Assembly (NCBI GenBank): GCA_023473405.1
Contig: JAMCZD010000162.1
Span: 1 to 10,530 of the forward strand
Direction of reading: 5' to 3'
Origin: Candidatus Omnitrophota bacterium
GTDB lineage: Bacteria; Verrucomicrobiota; Verrucomicrobiia; Limisphaerales; UBA1319
Length of the DNA stretch: 10,530 nt
The notes below the pieces were generated by a model. The model did no database searches, was not told the origin of the DNA, and was given only the letters and a program-made list of their open reading frames with translations. The position numbers were made by a program, and so were the translations under genes. Shown piece after piece: positions 1 through 6,188 of this stretch. Each line of letters opens with the position of its first letter. Positions within the stretch are counted from its first letter, which is position 1.

Positions 1-66
1 CGCGATTCCTTCCCCCAGGCCTCCGCCCGCGCCCGTAACGATAATGACCTTGTTGCGCAACAACAC
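1..66 (-). CDS. Short-chain dehydrogenase/reductase (SDR), N-terminal fragment
   Basis: The reverse strand encodes the first 22 residues of a protein that runs off the left edge. It starts with a GTG complementary to 64-66 and reads MLLRNKVIIVTGAGGGLGEG, followed by IA. This is the first beta strand and the TGxxxGxG dinucleotide-binding loop of classical SDR enzymes, which use NAD(P)(H) to oxidise or reduce alcohols and ketones. The substrate cannot be told from this piece. The frame stays open upstream to a TGA near 130, so a TTG further out is also possible, and no clear ribosome binding site decides between them. The gene is divergent from pta. I see the motif directly; the family call is firm, the start is not. 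Confidence 0.75.
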   Translation of the reverse strand, partial: MLLRNKVIIVTGAGGGLGEGIA

Positions 67-156
67 AATCGATGCCGAATCATTGACGGGCGATGTGGAA
101 AAGTCAACCAACGGTTCCGGATTGCACTTTCAGGGCCGGTGAGCTAGTAAACAGAT
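67..156. promoter_or_regulatory. Divergent intergenic region between SDR gene and pta
   Basis: These 90 bases separate two genes that point away from each other, so promoters for both should lie here or within the SDR start. A TTGACG at 83-88 looks like a -35 box for the + strand, but no good -10 box lies 16-18 bases after it. GGTGAG at 138-143 is a possible ribosome binding site for pta, 13 bases before its ATG. The role is inferred from gene orientation. Confidence 0.35.
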
Positions 157-1209
157 ATGCGATTCATCGCCTCCGTCTACGAAAAACTGCAGCGCCATCC
201 GAAGCGGATCGTGTTTCCGGAAGGGACCGAGCCGCGGGTGATTCAGGCCGCGCGTCAATTCTATTGCCTCCGCCTGGGCGCGCCCATTTTACTGGGTGAT
301 CGTTCCAGGATCAAGGCGGCGGCCGAGCGTTTGAACGTCAGTCTCGAAGGGGTCCGTATTATCAACCCGGCTGAAAGTGATGAGCTGGATGCCTTTTGCA
401 AGCGATTCGAATTGCTGCGCCATTTTAAGGGGCTCGAAGAAAAGGAATCCCTGGAAACGATGCTTAAGCCGAACTATTTCGGGGCGATGATGGTGGCCAT
501 GCACCAAGCCGACGGCCTGGTATCGGGGACCAACGAGAACGCAGGCAGCGTCTTGCGGCCCCTGTTTCAAATTATCAAGGTGGCACCACAAACCACCACG
601 GCGGCCAGTTGCATGGTTATGGAGGTTGAAGACACTCGGTTTGGCGAAAACGGCGTCCTTTTCATGGCCGACTGCGGCGTCATTCCTGAACCGACGGTTG
701 AAGAATTGGCGGACATCGCTGTCGATACCGCGCGCCTGGCACGGCAATTGATCGGGGCTCGTCCGCGCGTGGCCTTACTGTCATTCTCGACCAAGGGCAG
801 CGCGGCTCATCCCAGCATCGGCAGGGTTCAAGCCGCCACTGCCCTTGCCCAGAAAAGGGCGCGGGAAAGGCAGTTGGAGGCCGACTTCGACGGTGAGATG
901 CAGGCCGATGCGGCATTGATCCCACAAATCGCGGCGCGGAAGCTGCCGGACAGCAAGGTTGCCGGTCGCGCCAATGTCCTGATCTTTCCCGATCTGAATT
1001 CGGGCAACATCGCCAGCCGGCTGGTGCATCATATGGCCAAAGCCAATGCCTACGGACAGGTCTTGTTGGGATTGGACCGTCCGGCCGCCGATGTCTCGCG
1101 CGGCTCAACCGCGCATGACATTCTCGGGGTAGCGGCCATAATCGGCTTGCAGTCGATCGAATATCACAAACTGTATCCTGGTGCCGGACAGAAACTGGCC
1201 GGCGAATAG
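157..1209 (+). CDS. pta: Phosphate acetyltransferase (short form)
   Basis: This cytoplasmic enzyme interconverts acetyl-CoA plus phosphate with acetyl phosphate plus CoA, normally working with acetate kinase. The 350 residues match the short, catalytic-domain-only Pta form without the N-terminal DRTGG-type regulatory domain of the long enterobacterial form. Visible family motifs are DGLVSGTNENAGSVLRP (about 119-135), LLSFSTKGSA (207-216), DGEMQADAAL (245-254), FPDLNSGNI (277-285) and DVSRG (312-316). Ser314, Arg315 and Asp321 match the catalytic Ser309, Arg310 and Asp316 of the Methanosarcina enzyme with a constant offset. An in-frame TAA at 148-150 rules out any earlier start. hisC follows after 12 bases. 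No acetate kinase gene is in view. A phosphate butyryltransferase is a less likely reading, since that family shares the fold. Confidence 0.93.
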   Translation: MRFIASVYEKLQRHPKRIVFPEGTEPRVIQAARQFYCLRLGAPILLGDRSRIKAAAERLNVSLEGVRIINPAESDELDAFCKRFELLRHFKGLEEKESLETMLKPNYFGAMMVAMHQADGLVSGTNENAGSVLRPLFQIIKVAPQTTTAASCMVMEVEDTRFGENGVLFMADCGVIPEPTVEELADIAVDTARLARQLIGARPRVALLSFSTKGSAAHPSIGRVQAATALAQKRARERQLEADFDGEMQADAALIPQIAARKLPDSKVAGRANVLIFPDLNSGNIASRLVHHMAKANAYGQVLLGLDRPAADVSRGSTAHDILGVAAIIGLQSIEYHKLYPGAGQKLAGE

Positions 1210-1221
1210 AGAACCGAAATC

Positions 1222-2355
1222 ATGACCACGTCTATTGCGCTTAATCCTTCACTCAACAATCTTCCGGTCTATCAGCCAGGGCGGCCCATTGAAGAAGTGG
1301 CTCGCGAGCTGGGGCTTCCGGCAGCGCAGATCATCAAGCTTGCCTCCAATGAGAATCCGTGGGGCCCGTCGCCGCTGGCCCTGGCGGCCATACAAAACGC
1401 GCTTGCGCAATTGCATCTTTACCCGGACGGCAATGCCTTTTATCTCAAGCGGAAACTGGCCGCCAAGCTTGGATTGAAACCGGCCAACCTGACCTTGGGC
1501 AACGGTTCGAACGAGTTGTTCGAGATGATAGGGCATGCGTTGCTCGGCCCCGGGGTTGACGTTGTGGTTTCACAATATTGTTTCGCGGTTTACCCGATCA
1601 TAACCAGCTTGTTTGGGGCAAACCTGATCACCGTACCCGCCCGAAACTACGGGCACGATCTGCCGGCCATTCTCGACGCGATCACCCCAAAAACTCGGCT
1701 CGTTATCGTGGCAAATCCCAATAATCCGACCGGCACTCTGGCGCCCCGGGATGAAGTAGTGCGCCTTGTCAATGAAGCGCCGCCCGGTGTGGTGCTGGTC
1801 ATGGACGAGGCCTACGTCGATTTCCTTTTCGATCCATTGGACCTGCTGCCGGTAGTTCGGCGAGGCGATCATCCGAATCTGTTGCTGTGCCGCACCTTTT
1901 CCAAGATTTACGGTTTGGCGGGGCTGCGACTTGGCTATGGCATCGGCCATCCGGAGCTGATGACCGCCCTCGAGAAAATCCGGCAACCGTTCAATGTAAA
2001 CTCACTCGCCCAGGCCGGGGCGCTGGCCGCCCTGGATGACGTCGAGCATGTGAACAAGACCCGCGCCAACAATGCCGCCGGCTTGCGCCAATTGGAGGAC
2101 GGCTTCCGCAATTTGGGGCTCGAATATGTGCCGTCGTCCGCCAACTTCGTCCTGGTGCGGGTGGGAGACGGCCAGGGCGTCTTTACTGAGCTGCAAGCCG
2201 AGGGTGTCATCACCCGGCCCATGGGCGGTTATCAGTTGCCTGAATGGATTCGCATTTCGGTGGGGACACCGTCCGAAAACGAGCGGTGTCTGCTGGCGTT
2301 GAGCCGGTCAATCAAGCGGACGGCTTGCCGGGTCGGGGGAAAAGTCCGGGGCTGA
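1222..2355 (+). CDS. hisC: Histidinol-phosphate aminotransferase
   Basis: This PLP enzyme of fold type I (class II aminotransferase) converts imidazole-acetol phosphate and glutamate to histidinol phosphate and 2-oxoglutarate in histidine synthesis. Motifs in order are ASNENPWGPSP (about 41-51), the phosphate-binding GNGSNE (93-98), NPNNPTG (165-171), DEAYVDF (195-201), and RTFSKIYGLAGLRLGYG (224-240), whose Lys228 should bind PLP. The 377 residues are slightly longer than usual because of a basic tail after about residue 355. An in-frame TAG (the pta stop at 1207-1209) shows that ATG 1222 is the first possible start. No other his gene lies nearby, so it is a dispersed gene here. HisC paralogues can also transaminate aromatic amino-acid precursors, and that alternative cannot be excluded. 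Confidence 0.92.
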   Translation: MTTSIALNPSLNNLPVYQPGRPIEEVARELGLPAAQIIKLASNENPWGPSPLALAAIQNALAQLHLYPDGNAFYLKRKLAAKLGLKPANLTLGNGSNELFEMIGHALLGPGVDVVVSQYCFAVYPIITSLFGANLITVPARNYGHDLPAILDAITPKTRLVIVANPNNPTGTLAPRDEVVRLVNEAPPGVVLVMDEAYVDFLFDPLDLLPVVRRGDHPNLLLCRTFSKIYGLAGLRLGYGIGHPELMTALEKIRQPFNVNSLAQAGALAALDDVEHVNKTRANNAAGLRQLEDGFRNLGLEYVPSSANFVLVRVGDGQGVFTELQAEGVITRPMGGYQLPEWIRISVGTPSENERCLLALSRSIKRTACRVGGKVRG

Positions 2356-2370
2356 TTCGGGCGATAAACC

Positions 2371-3654
2371 ATGAAACCCACTGACCTGCGGGAGATTTTG
2401 CAGTATATCCCCAGTTTCCGCGAAAAGACGTTTGTCCTGAGCGTGGACGGGGCGATTGTGACCGACGAGAACTTTGCCAATATCCTGCTCGATATTGCCG
2501 TTTTGCGATCATTGAGCATTCGCGTGGTGCTGGTTCATGGTGCCTCGGCGCAAATCCAGGAACTGGCAGTGCAACGTCAGATCATTCCATCGGACCTCGA
2601 GGGCAGCGGGATAACGAATGCCGAGACGCTCGAACTGGCGCTGATTGCCGCCAACCGGCTTACTCATGAAATCCTGGAGGGTCTTTCGGCGATTGACATG
2701 CGGGCCGCCTGCACCAACGCCATCGTGGCGCATCCAATGGGCATCCTGCAAGGGATCGATCACCTGTTTACCGGCAAGGTGGAACGGGTCGATGTCGAAC
2801 TGCTCCATACCTTGCTCGAACGTAATATTGTTCCAGTGGTGCCGCCCTTGGGATTTGACGGTGATGGACGGACATATCGGGTGAATTCGGATTCGGTGGC
2901 GGTGGCGGTGGCCGAAGCGCTCAGGGCCAGCAAGATCATCTTTATCACGTCTCAGGACGGCCTGTTTGTCCAAGGCCAATTGTTTCGCCAAATGTCAGCC
3001 AGTGATCTGGAGGCGGTCCTGGCCACGCGCCGGGGCGAGTTGCTGCGTGAGCTGGTGTCCAAGGCTGTCCATGCCATCGCGGCCTGCCACGCCGGCGTGC
3101 CCCGCGTCCACATCATCAACGGGCGTGTGGATGAAGGACTCCTGGCCGAGGTGTTCTCGAACGAAGGCGTTGGAACACTCATTTACGCCAATGAATACCA
3201 GCAGGTCCGGCATGCCATGAAGAAGGACATCCGCAGAATCCTGACGCTAACCAAGAACGCAGTGGCCAATAATGAATTGGTCAAGCGAACCCGGTCCAGC
3301 ATCGAGAAGAAATTGGGCGACTATTACCTTTTTGAGATCGACGGCAACCCGGTTGCGTGCGTGGCGCTGCATCCGTACATCGAGCAGGGCAAAGGCGAAG
3401 TAGCCTGTCTTTGCGTGCATCCATCACACGAAAACCAGGGCATCGGGCGGAAATTGATCCAATTCGTCGAGAACAAGGCGCGTGAAGCCGGCCTGAACGA
3501 ACTGATCGTGTTGTCCACACAAGCATTCAACTATTTCCAATCCAAGGCCGGGTTTACCGAAGGCACGCCCGATGACCTGCCACCCAACCGCCGCGAGAGA
3601 TACGATCAGAGCGGACGCAGGTCCAAGGTGCTGGTCAAGAAGCTGGCCAAGTGA
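2371..3654 (+). CDS. argA: N-acetylglutamate synthase, ArgA type (amino-acid kinase fold plus GNAT)
   Basis: It transfers acetyl from acetyl-CoA to glutamate, the first step of arginine synthesis. Residues 1 to about 285 form an amino-acid kinase-like domain (VVLVHGASAQ at 52-61, YRVNSDSVAVAVAEAL at 169-184, VHIINGRVDEGLL at 246-258), which in this family binds arginine for feedback control rather than acting as a kinase. Residues about 290-427 form the GNAT domain, with the acetyl-CoA loop NQGIGRK at 355-361. The end, RRERYDQSGRRSKVLVKKL (407-425), is typical of ArgA proteins. The total of 427 residues matches the two-domain ArgA length. An in-frame TAA at 2365-2367 fixes ATG 2371 as the first start. 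The gene lies 15 bases after hisC and was probably co-transcribed with it, pairing two amino-acid synthesis genes from different pathways. Confidence 0.9.
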   Translation: MKPTDLREILQYIPSFREKTFVLSVDGAIVTDENFANILLDIAVLRSLSIRVVLVHGASAQIQELAVQRQIIPSDLEGSGITNAETLELALIAANRLTHEILEGLSAIDMRAACTNAIVAHPMGILQGIDHLFTGKVERVDVELLHTLLERNIVPVVPPLGFDGDGRTYRVNSDSVAVAVAEALRASKIIFITSQDGLFVQGQLFRQMSASDLEAVLATRRGELLRELVSKAVHAIAACHAGVPRVHIINGRVDEGLLAEVFSNEGVGTLIYANEYQQVRHAMKKDIRRILTLTKNAVANNELVKRTRSSIEKKLGDYYLFEIDGNPVACVALHPYIEQGKGEVACLCVHPSHENQGIGRKLIQFVENKAREAGLNELIVLSTQAFNYFQSKAGFTEGTPDDLPPNRRERYDQSGRRSKVLVKKLAK

Positions 3655-3658
3655 TTGA

Positions 3659-3664
3659 GATGGG
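3659..3664 (+). promoter_or_regulatory. Possible ribosome binding site for the YkuD gene
   Basis: GATGGG lies 5 bases before ATG 3670 and just after the argA stop. It favours ATG 3670 over the TTG at 3655, which directly abuts the argA stop and has no site of its own, and over ATG 3679. Confidence 0.4.
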
Positions 3665-3669
3665 TCGGC

Positions 3670-4239
3670 ATGAACCCGATGAAGGTGATCCCGGTCCAGT
3701 TCGAAGGCGCATGTAACCGGCATGGCATTGTGCCAGGACAATTCCTCCTCGCGGTGAGCGTGGCCAGGCAGGAAATGCAGGTCTTCGAGCTAAAGCGCCT
3801 CGAAAATGAGGATAATCATTTCCGCAATTATTCCCTGCTCCGCGCCTGCGTGGTTTCAACCTCGCGCTTCGGGATAGGGCGGCAGTCGGGCTCGAACCAG
3901 ACCCCATTGGGATTGCACCGGATCGCCGAGAAGATCGGCGGCGATTGTCCGGTCGGCACGGTTTTCAAAGGGCGCAAGCCCGTGGGACCGGTGGAAGACG
4001 GCACGCCGGCTACCGCCATCGTCCATCGAATTCTATGGCTCGAAGGGCTGCAACCGGGGGTAAACCGGGGCGAAGGGATCGACTCACACTCGCGCTATAT
4101 CTATCTGCACGGGGTCCGCGACGAATCGACCCTGGGTCGTCCCGCTTCGAGGGGATGCATCCATCTTGGGTCCGCGGATTTGTTATGGCTATACGATCTG
4201 GTGCCCGAGGGTACCCTGGTGTGGATCGCCGACAGTTGA
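3670..4239 (+). CDS. L,D-transpeptidase-like YkuD-domain protein without signal peptide
   Basis: The protein carries the YkuD (L,D-transpeptidase) catalytic pattern: His147 in YIYLHGVRD and the SRGCIH motif at 160-165 with nucleophile Cys163. An upstream STSRFGIGRQSG/TPLG segment (63-81) is typical of the family. Known members form 3-3 cross-links in peptidoglycan or attach proteins to it from the periplasm. Here the whole 189 residues are little more than the catalytic domain. There is no signal peptide, LysM domain or membrane helix. The frame is closed by the argA TGA at 3652-3654, so at most five residues could be added (TTG 3655). Export is therefore unexplained, and a cytoplasmic or non-classical location is possible. 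It follows argA closely and precedes the LPS block, so an envelope role fits but is inferred. Confidence 0.85.
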   Translation: MNPMKVIPVQFEGACNRHGIVPGQFLLAVSVARQEMQVFELKRLENEDNHFRNYSLLRACVVSTSRFGIGRQSGSNQTPLGLHRIAEKIGGDCPVGTVFKGRKPVGPVEDGTPATAIVHRILWLEGLQPGVNRGEGIDSHSRYIYLHGVRDESTLGRPASRGCIHLGSADLLWLYDLVPEGTLVWIADS

Positions 4240-4271
4240 TCTACTCCCCGGATCGCGGGCTCGAGCACACT

Positions 4272-4293
4272 CGGTTGCGCTGTCGCGCGACCG
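4272..4293 (+). terminator. GC-rich hairpin between YkuD gene and kdsA (weak terminator or attenuator candidate)
   Basis: A 9-bp stem (4272-4280 with 4285-4293, one T-G wobble) closes a TGTC loop. It lies 33 bases after the YkuD stop in the longest gap of the window. The following TCCTTTTCATTT begins only 11 bases downstream, so this is not a textbook intrinsic terminator. The stem is seen in the sequence; its function is a guess. Confidence 0.4.
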
Positions 4294-4298
4294 GGAAG

Positions 4299-4304
4299 TA
4301 TAGT
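4299..4304 (+). promoter_or_regulatory. Possible -10 box upstream of kdsA
   Basis: TATAGT differs from TATAAT at one position. The best upstream partner, TTGCGC at 4275-4280 with an 18-base spacer, is poor and lies inside the hairpin. If used, transcription would start about 15-20 bases before the kdsA ATG, giving a very short leader. Low confidence. Confidence 0.25.
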
Positions 4305-4327
4305 CCTTTTCATTTACACTTCGGGTA

Positions 4328-5161
4328 ATGGCTGATAAGAAAATACCCGTGCGGACTGACACGGTCATTTGGAAATCTCTGACTAATCCCCGGCGCATCT
4401 TCCTGATCGCCGGGCCGTGCGTTATCGAGAGCGAAGACCTTTGCCTGCGCATAGCCGGTTTCTTGAGCAAGGCATGCCGGAGACTGGGCCTTTTCTATAT
4501 TTTCAAAGCCAGTTACGACAAGGCAAACCGGACTTCGAGCCTGACGTTCCGCGGACCCGGTCTTTCCGAAGGCCTCGAGATTCTCCGCCGGGTGCGGGAA
4601 AAGACGCGCGTGCCGGTCTTGACGGACGTGCACACGGTGGCACAGGCCCAGGCAGCAGCTCAGGAGGTGGACATTTTACAAATTCCGGCGTTTCTTTGCC
4701 GGCAAACGGACCTGATCGAGGCGGCCGTGCGCACTGGAAAAATCATCAACCTGAAGAAAGGCCAATTCTTGTCGCCCCAGGAAATGGGCGCAGTTGTGGA
4801 AAAGGCCAAAAGCGCCGGGGGCAAGCGGTTGTTGGTTACCGAGCGCGGAGCCACCTTTGGCTATCACAATCTGGTAGCCGACATGCGTTCCATCCCTATC
4901 CTCCGGCAATTTGGTTTTCCAGTGGTTTTCGACGCCACCCATTCCGTCCAACTGCCGGGCGGCGCCGGCGATCGCTCCGCCGGCCAGCGCGAGTTCGCGC
5001 CTGTTCTCGCCCGCTGCGCTGTGGCGGCTGGCGCTCACGGTCTCTTCATCGAAACGCATCCAGACCCTGACCGCGCCTTGAGCGATGGCCCCAATATGAT
5101 CCACCTGGCGCAGATGCCGGCTTTGCTGGCCCAGTTGACGCGCATCCGTGCCGCGCTTTGA
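4328..5161 (+). CDS. kdsA: 3-deoxy-D-manno-octulosonate-8-phosphate synthase
   Basis: KdsA condenses phosphoenolpyruvate and arabinose 5-phosphate to Kdo-8-phosphate, the committed step to the Kdo sugar that joins lipid A to the LPS core. Motifs are FLIAGPCVIES (25-35), FKASYDKANRTS (59-70), LTDVHT (98-103), LQIPAFLCRQTDL (117-129), NLKKGQFLSP (141-150), ERGATFGYHNLVADM (172-186), FDATHSVQLPGG (201-212) and FIETHPDPDRALSDGPNM (240-257). Cys31, His205, Glu242 and Asp253 match the four metal ligands of the Aquifex enzyme. Escherichia coli KdsA has Asn in place of the Cys, so this is a metal-dependent type. An in-frame TAG at 4301-4303 leaves ATG 4328 as the only start; no good ribosome site precedes it. 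kdsC follows 2 bases later. The 277 residues are the usual length. Confidence 0.97.
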   Translation: MADKKIPVRTDTVIWKSLTNPRRIFLIAGPCVIESEDLCLRIAGFLSKACRRLGLFYIFKASYDKANRTSSLTFRGPGLSEGLEILRRVREKTRVPVLTDVHTVAQAQAAAQEVDILQIPAFLCRQTDLIEAAVRTGKIINLKKGQFLSPQEMGAVVEKAKSAGGKRLLVTERGATFGYHNLVADMRSIPILRQFGFPVVFDATHSVQLPGGAGDRSAGQREFAPVLARCAVAAGAHGLFIETHPDPDRALSDGPNMIHLAQMPALLAQLTRIRAAL

Positions 5162-5163
5162 CC

Positions 5164-5700
5164 ATGCCACCCCAAATTACCAAAACCCTGCTGACCAAAC
5201 TCGCCCGTGTCAGATTGTTCCTATGCGACGTGGACGGCATTTTAACCGACACGTCGGTTTGGATGGGCAACGAAGGCGAGACCAAACGATTCTGCGTCCG
5301 GGACGGCTTGGGATTGCGCTTGCTCCGCCAAACCGGCATAAAAGTGGGCTGGATTTCCGGGCGCCCATCCCCGGCCACCGAGCAACGGGCACGCGAATTG
5401 GAGGTGGATTTCCTCTGCCAAAGTCGCGACAATAAAGTAACACTGGCTAAGGCTATTCTCGATCAGACCGGGCTAAGCTGGCAGGACATTTGTTATATGG
5501 GCGACGATATTGTCGATCTGGGTCTCCTCCGGCGAGCCGGACTGGCGGTCGTTGTCCCGTCCGCCATCGAGGAAGCCAAAGCAACGGCTGATTATATAAC
5601 CCGCAAGCCGGGGGGCCAGGGCGCCGTCCGAGAAGTGGTGGAACTGATCCTTAAGGCGCAAAACAAATGGGAAACCCTGGTGCGCGATTATTCCGCTTGA
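5164..5700 (+). CDS. kdsC: 3-deoxy-D-manno-octulosonate-8-phosphate phosphatase (HAD family)
   Basis: KdsC removes the phosphate from Kdo-8-phosphate, the step straight after KdsA. The 178 residues show the C0-type HAD phosphatase pattern: DVDGILTD (22-29) with nucleophile Asp22 and acid/base Asp24, SGR (65-67), Lys91 in RDNKVTLAK, and MGDDIVDLGLL (112-122) with the Mg-binding acids. The end, KPGGQGAVREVVELIL, is the usual KdsC tail that reaches the active site of a neighbouring subunit in the tetramer. I chose ATG 5164; a TTG at 5158 overlapping the kdsA stop as TTGA would add two residues. No strong ribosome site favours either, so coupling to kdsA translation is likely. The 3' end overlaps the next gene by up to 34 bases. 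Confidence 0.93.
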   Translation: MPPQITKTLLTKLARVRLFLCDVDGILTDTSVWMGNEGETKRFCVRDGLGLRLLRQTGIKVGWISGRPSPATEQRARELEVDFLCQSRDNKVTLAKAILDQTGLSWQDICYMGDDIVDLGLLRRAGLAVVVPSAIEEAKATADYITRKPGGQGAVREVVELILKAQNKWETLVRDYSA

Positions 5701-6188
5701 AGACAAGTCTGCATCCGGCCTTGATTGGCCTTGGCAAGAATGGCCTAACGGCCCTGGCCGCAAGCGCCTTGCTGGTTCTTGCAAATCCGTGGGCGGTCCC
5801 GTCGCAGACTTCGGAAGCCGCAATCGTCAAGGAATTCAAAATCCCCGATTATTATCCCAACACCCAGAATTTGAAGACGCTCTTGATAGGCGCCGAAGCG
5901 AAGTTTCAAATCAATCAGCCCATCCCGATAAAGGGATTGTTGATCGAGACATATGCCTCCGACGGCAAAACCAACCTCATCATCCAGGCGGCGGATTGCA
6001 TTTACAACACCGAGAACCAAACCGCGTCCTCCAACGGCCACTTGCAAATGCGGACTGCTGACGGACGATTCCATCTTGAGGGCGACGGCTTTTTATGGCG
6101 GCAAACCGAATCCAAGCTCGTCGTGTCCAATCGTGTGTGCACGATGATTTACGGCGACTTTTTTAAATCCCAGGGCCCCAAACGATGA
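5667..6188 (+). CDS. LptC-like LPS export protein, membrane-anchored
   Basis: LptC is a one-pass inner-membrane protein that takes LPS from the LptBFG transporter and hands it to LptA in the periplasm. This 173-residue protein has a basic N-terminus, one hydrophobic stretch (about 27-40, LTALAASALLVLAN), and then a beta-rich domain. FKIPDYYPN (57-65), IETYASDGKTNLIIQAADCIYNTENQ (read 93-118) and GHLQMRTADGRFHLEGDGFLW (read 124-144) have the strand-turn-strand spacing of LptC/OstA domains. Sequence similarity is weak, so the call rests on fold-like pattern, size, membrane anchor and position between kdsC and an LptA-like gene. ATG 5667 lies 10 bases after AAGG and overlaps kdsC by 34 bases; TTG 5697 (a TTGA overlap) is an alternative that keeps the anchor. 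The stop overlaps the next ATG by 4 bases. Confidence 0.65.
   Translation: MGNPGARLFRLKTSLHPALIGLGKNGLTALAASALLVLANPWAVPSQTSEAAIVKEFKIPDYYPNTQNLKTLLIGAEAKFQINQPIPIKGLLIETYASDGKTNLIIQAADCIYNTENQTASSNGHLQMRTADGRFHLEGDGFLWRQTESKLVVSNRVCTMIYGDFFKSQGPKR

Noticed and set aside
83..111. TTGACG as -35 box for pta
   Set aside because: No TATAAT-like box occurs at 16-18 bases downstream, so it is not called as a promoter.
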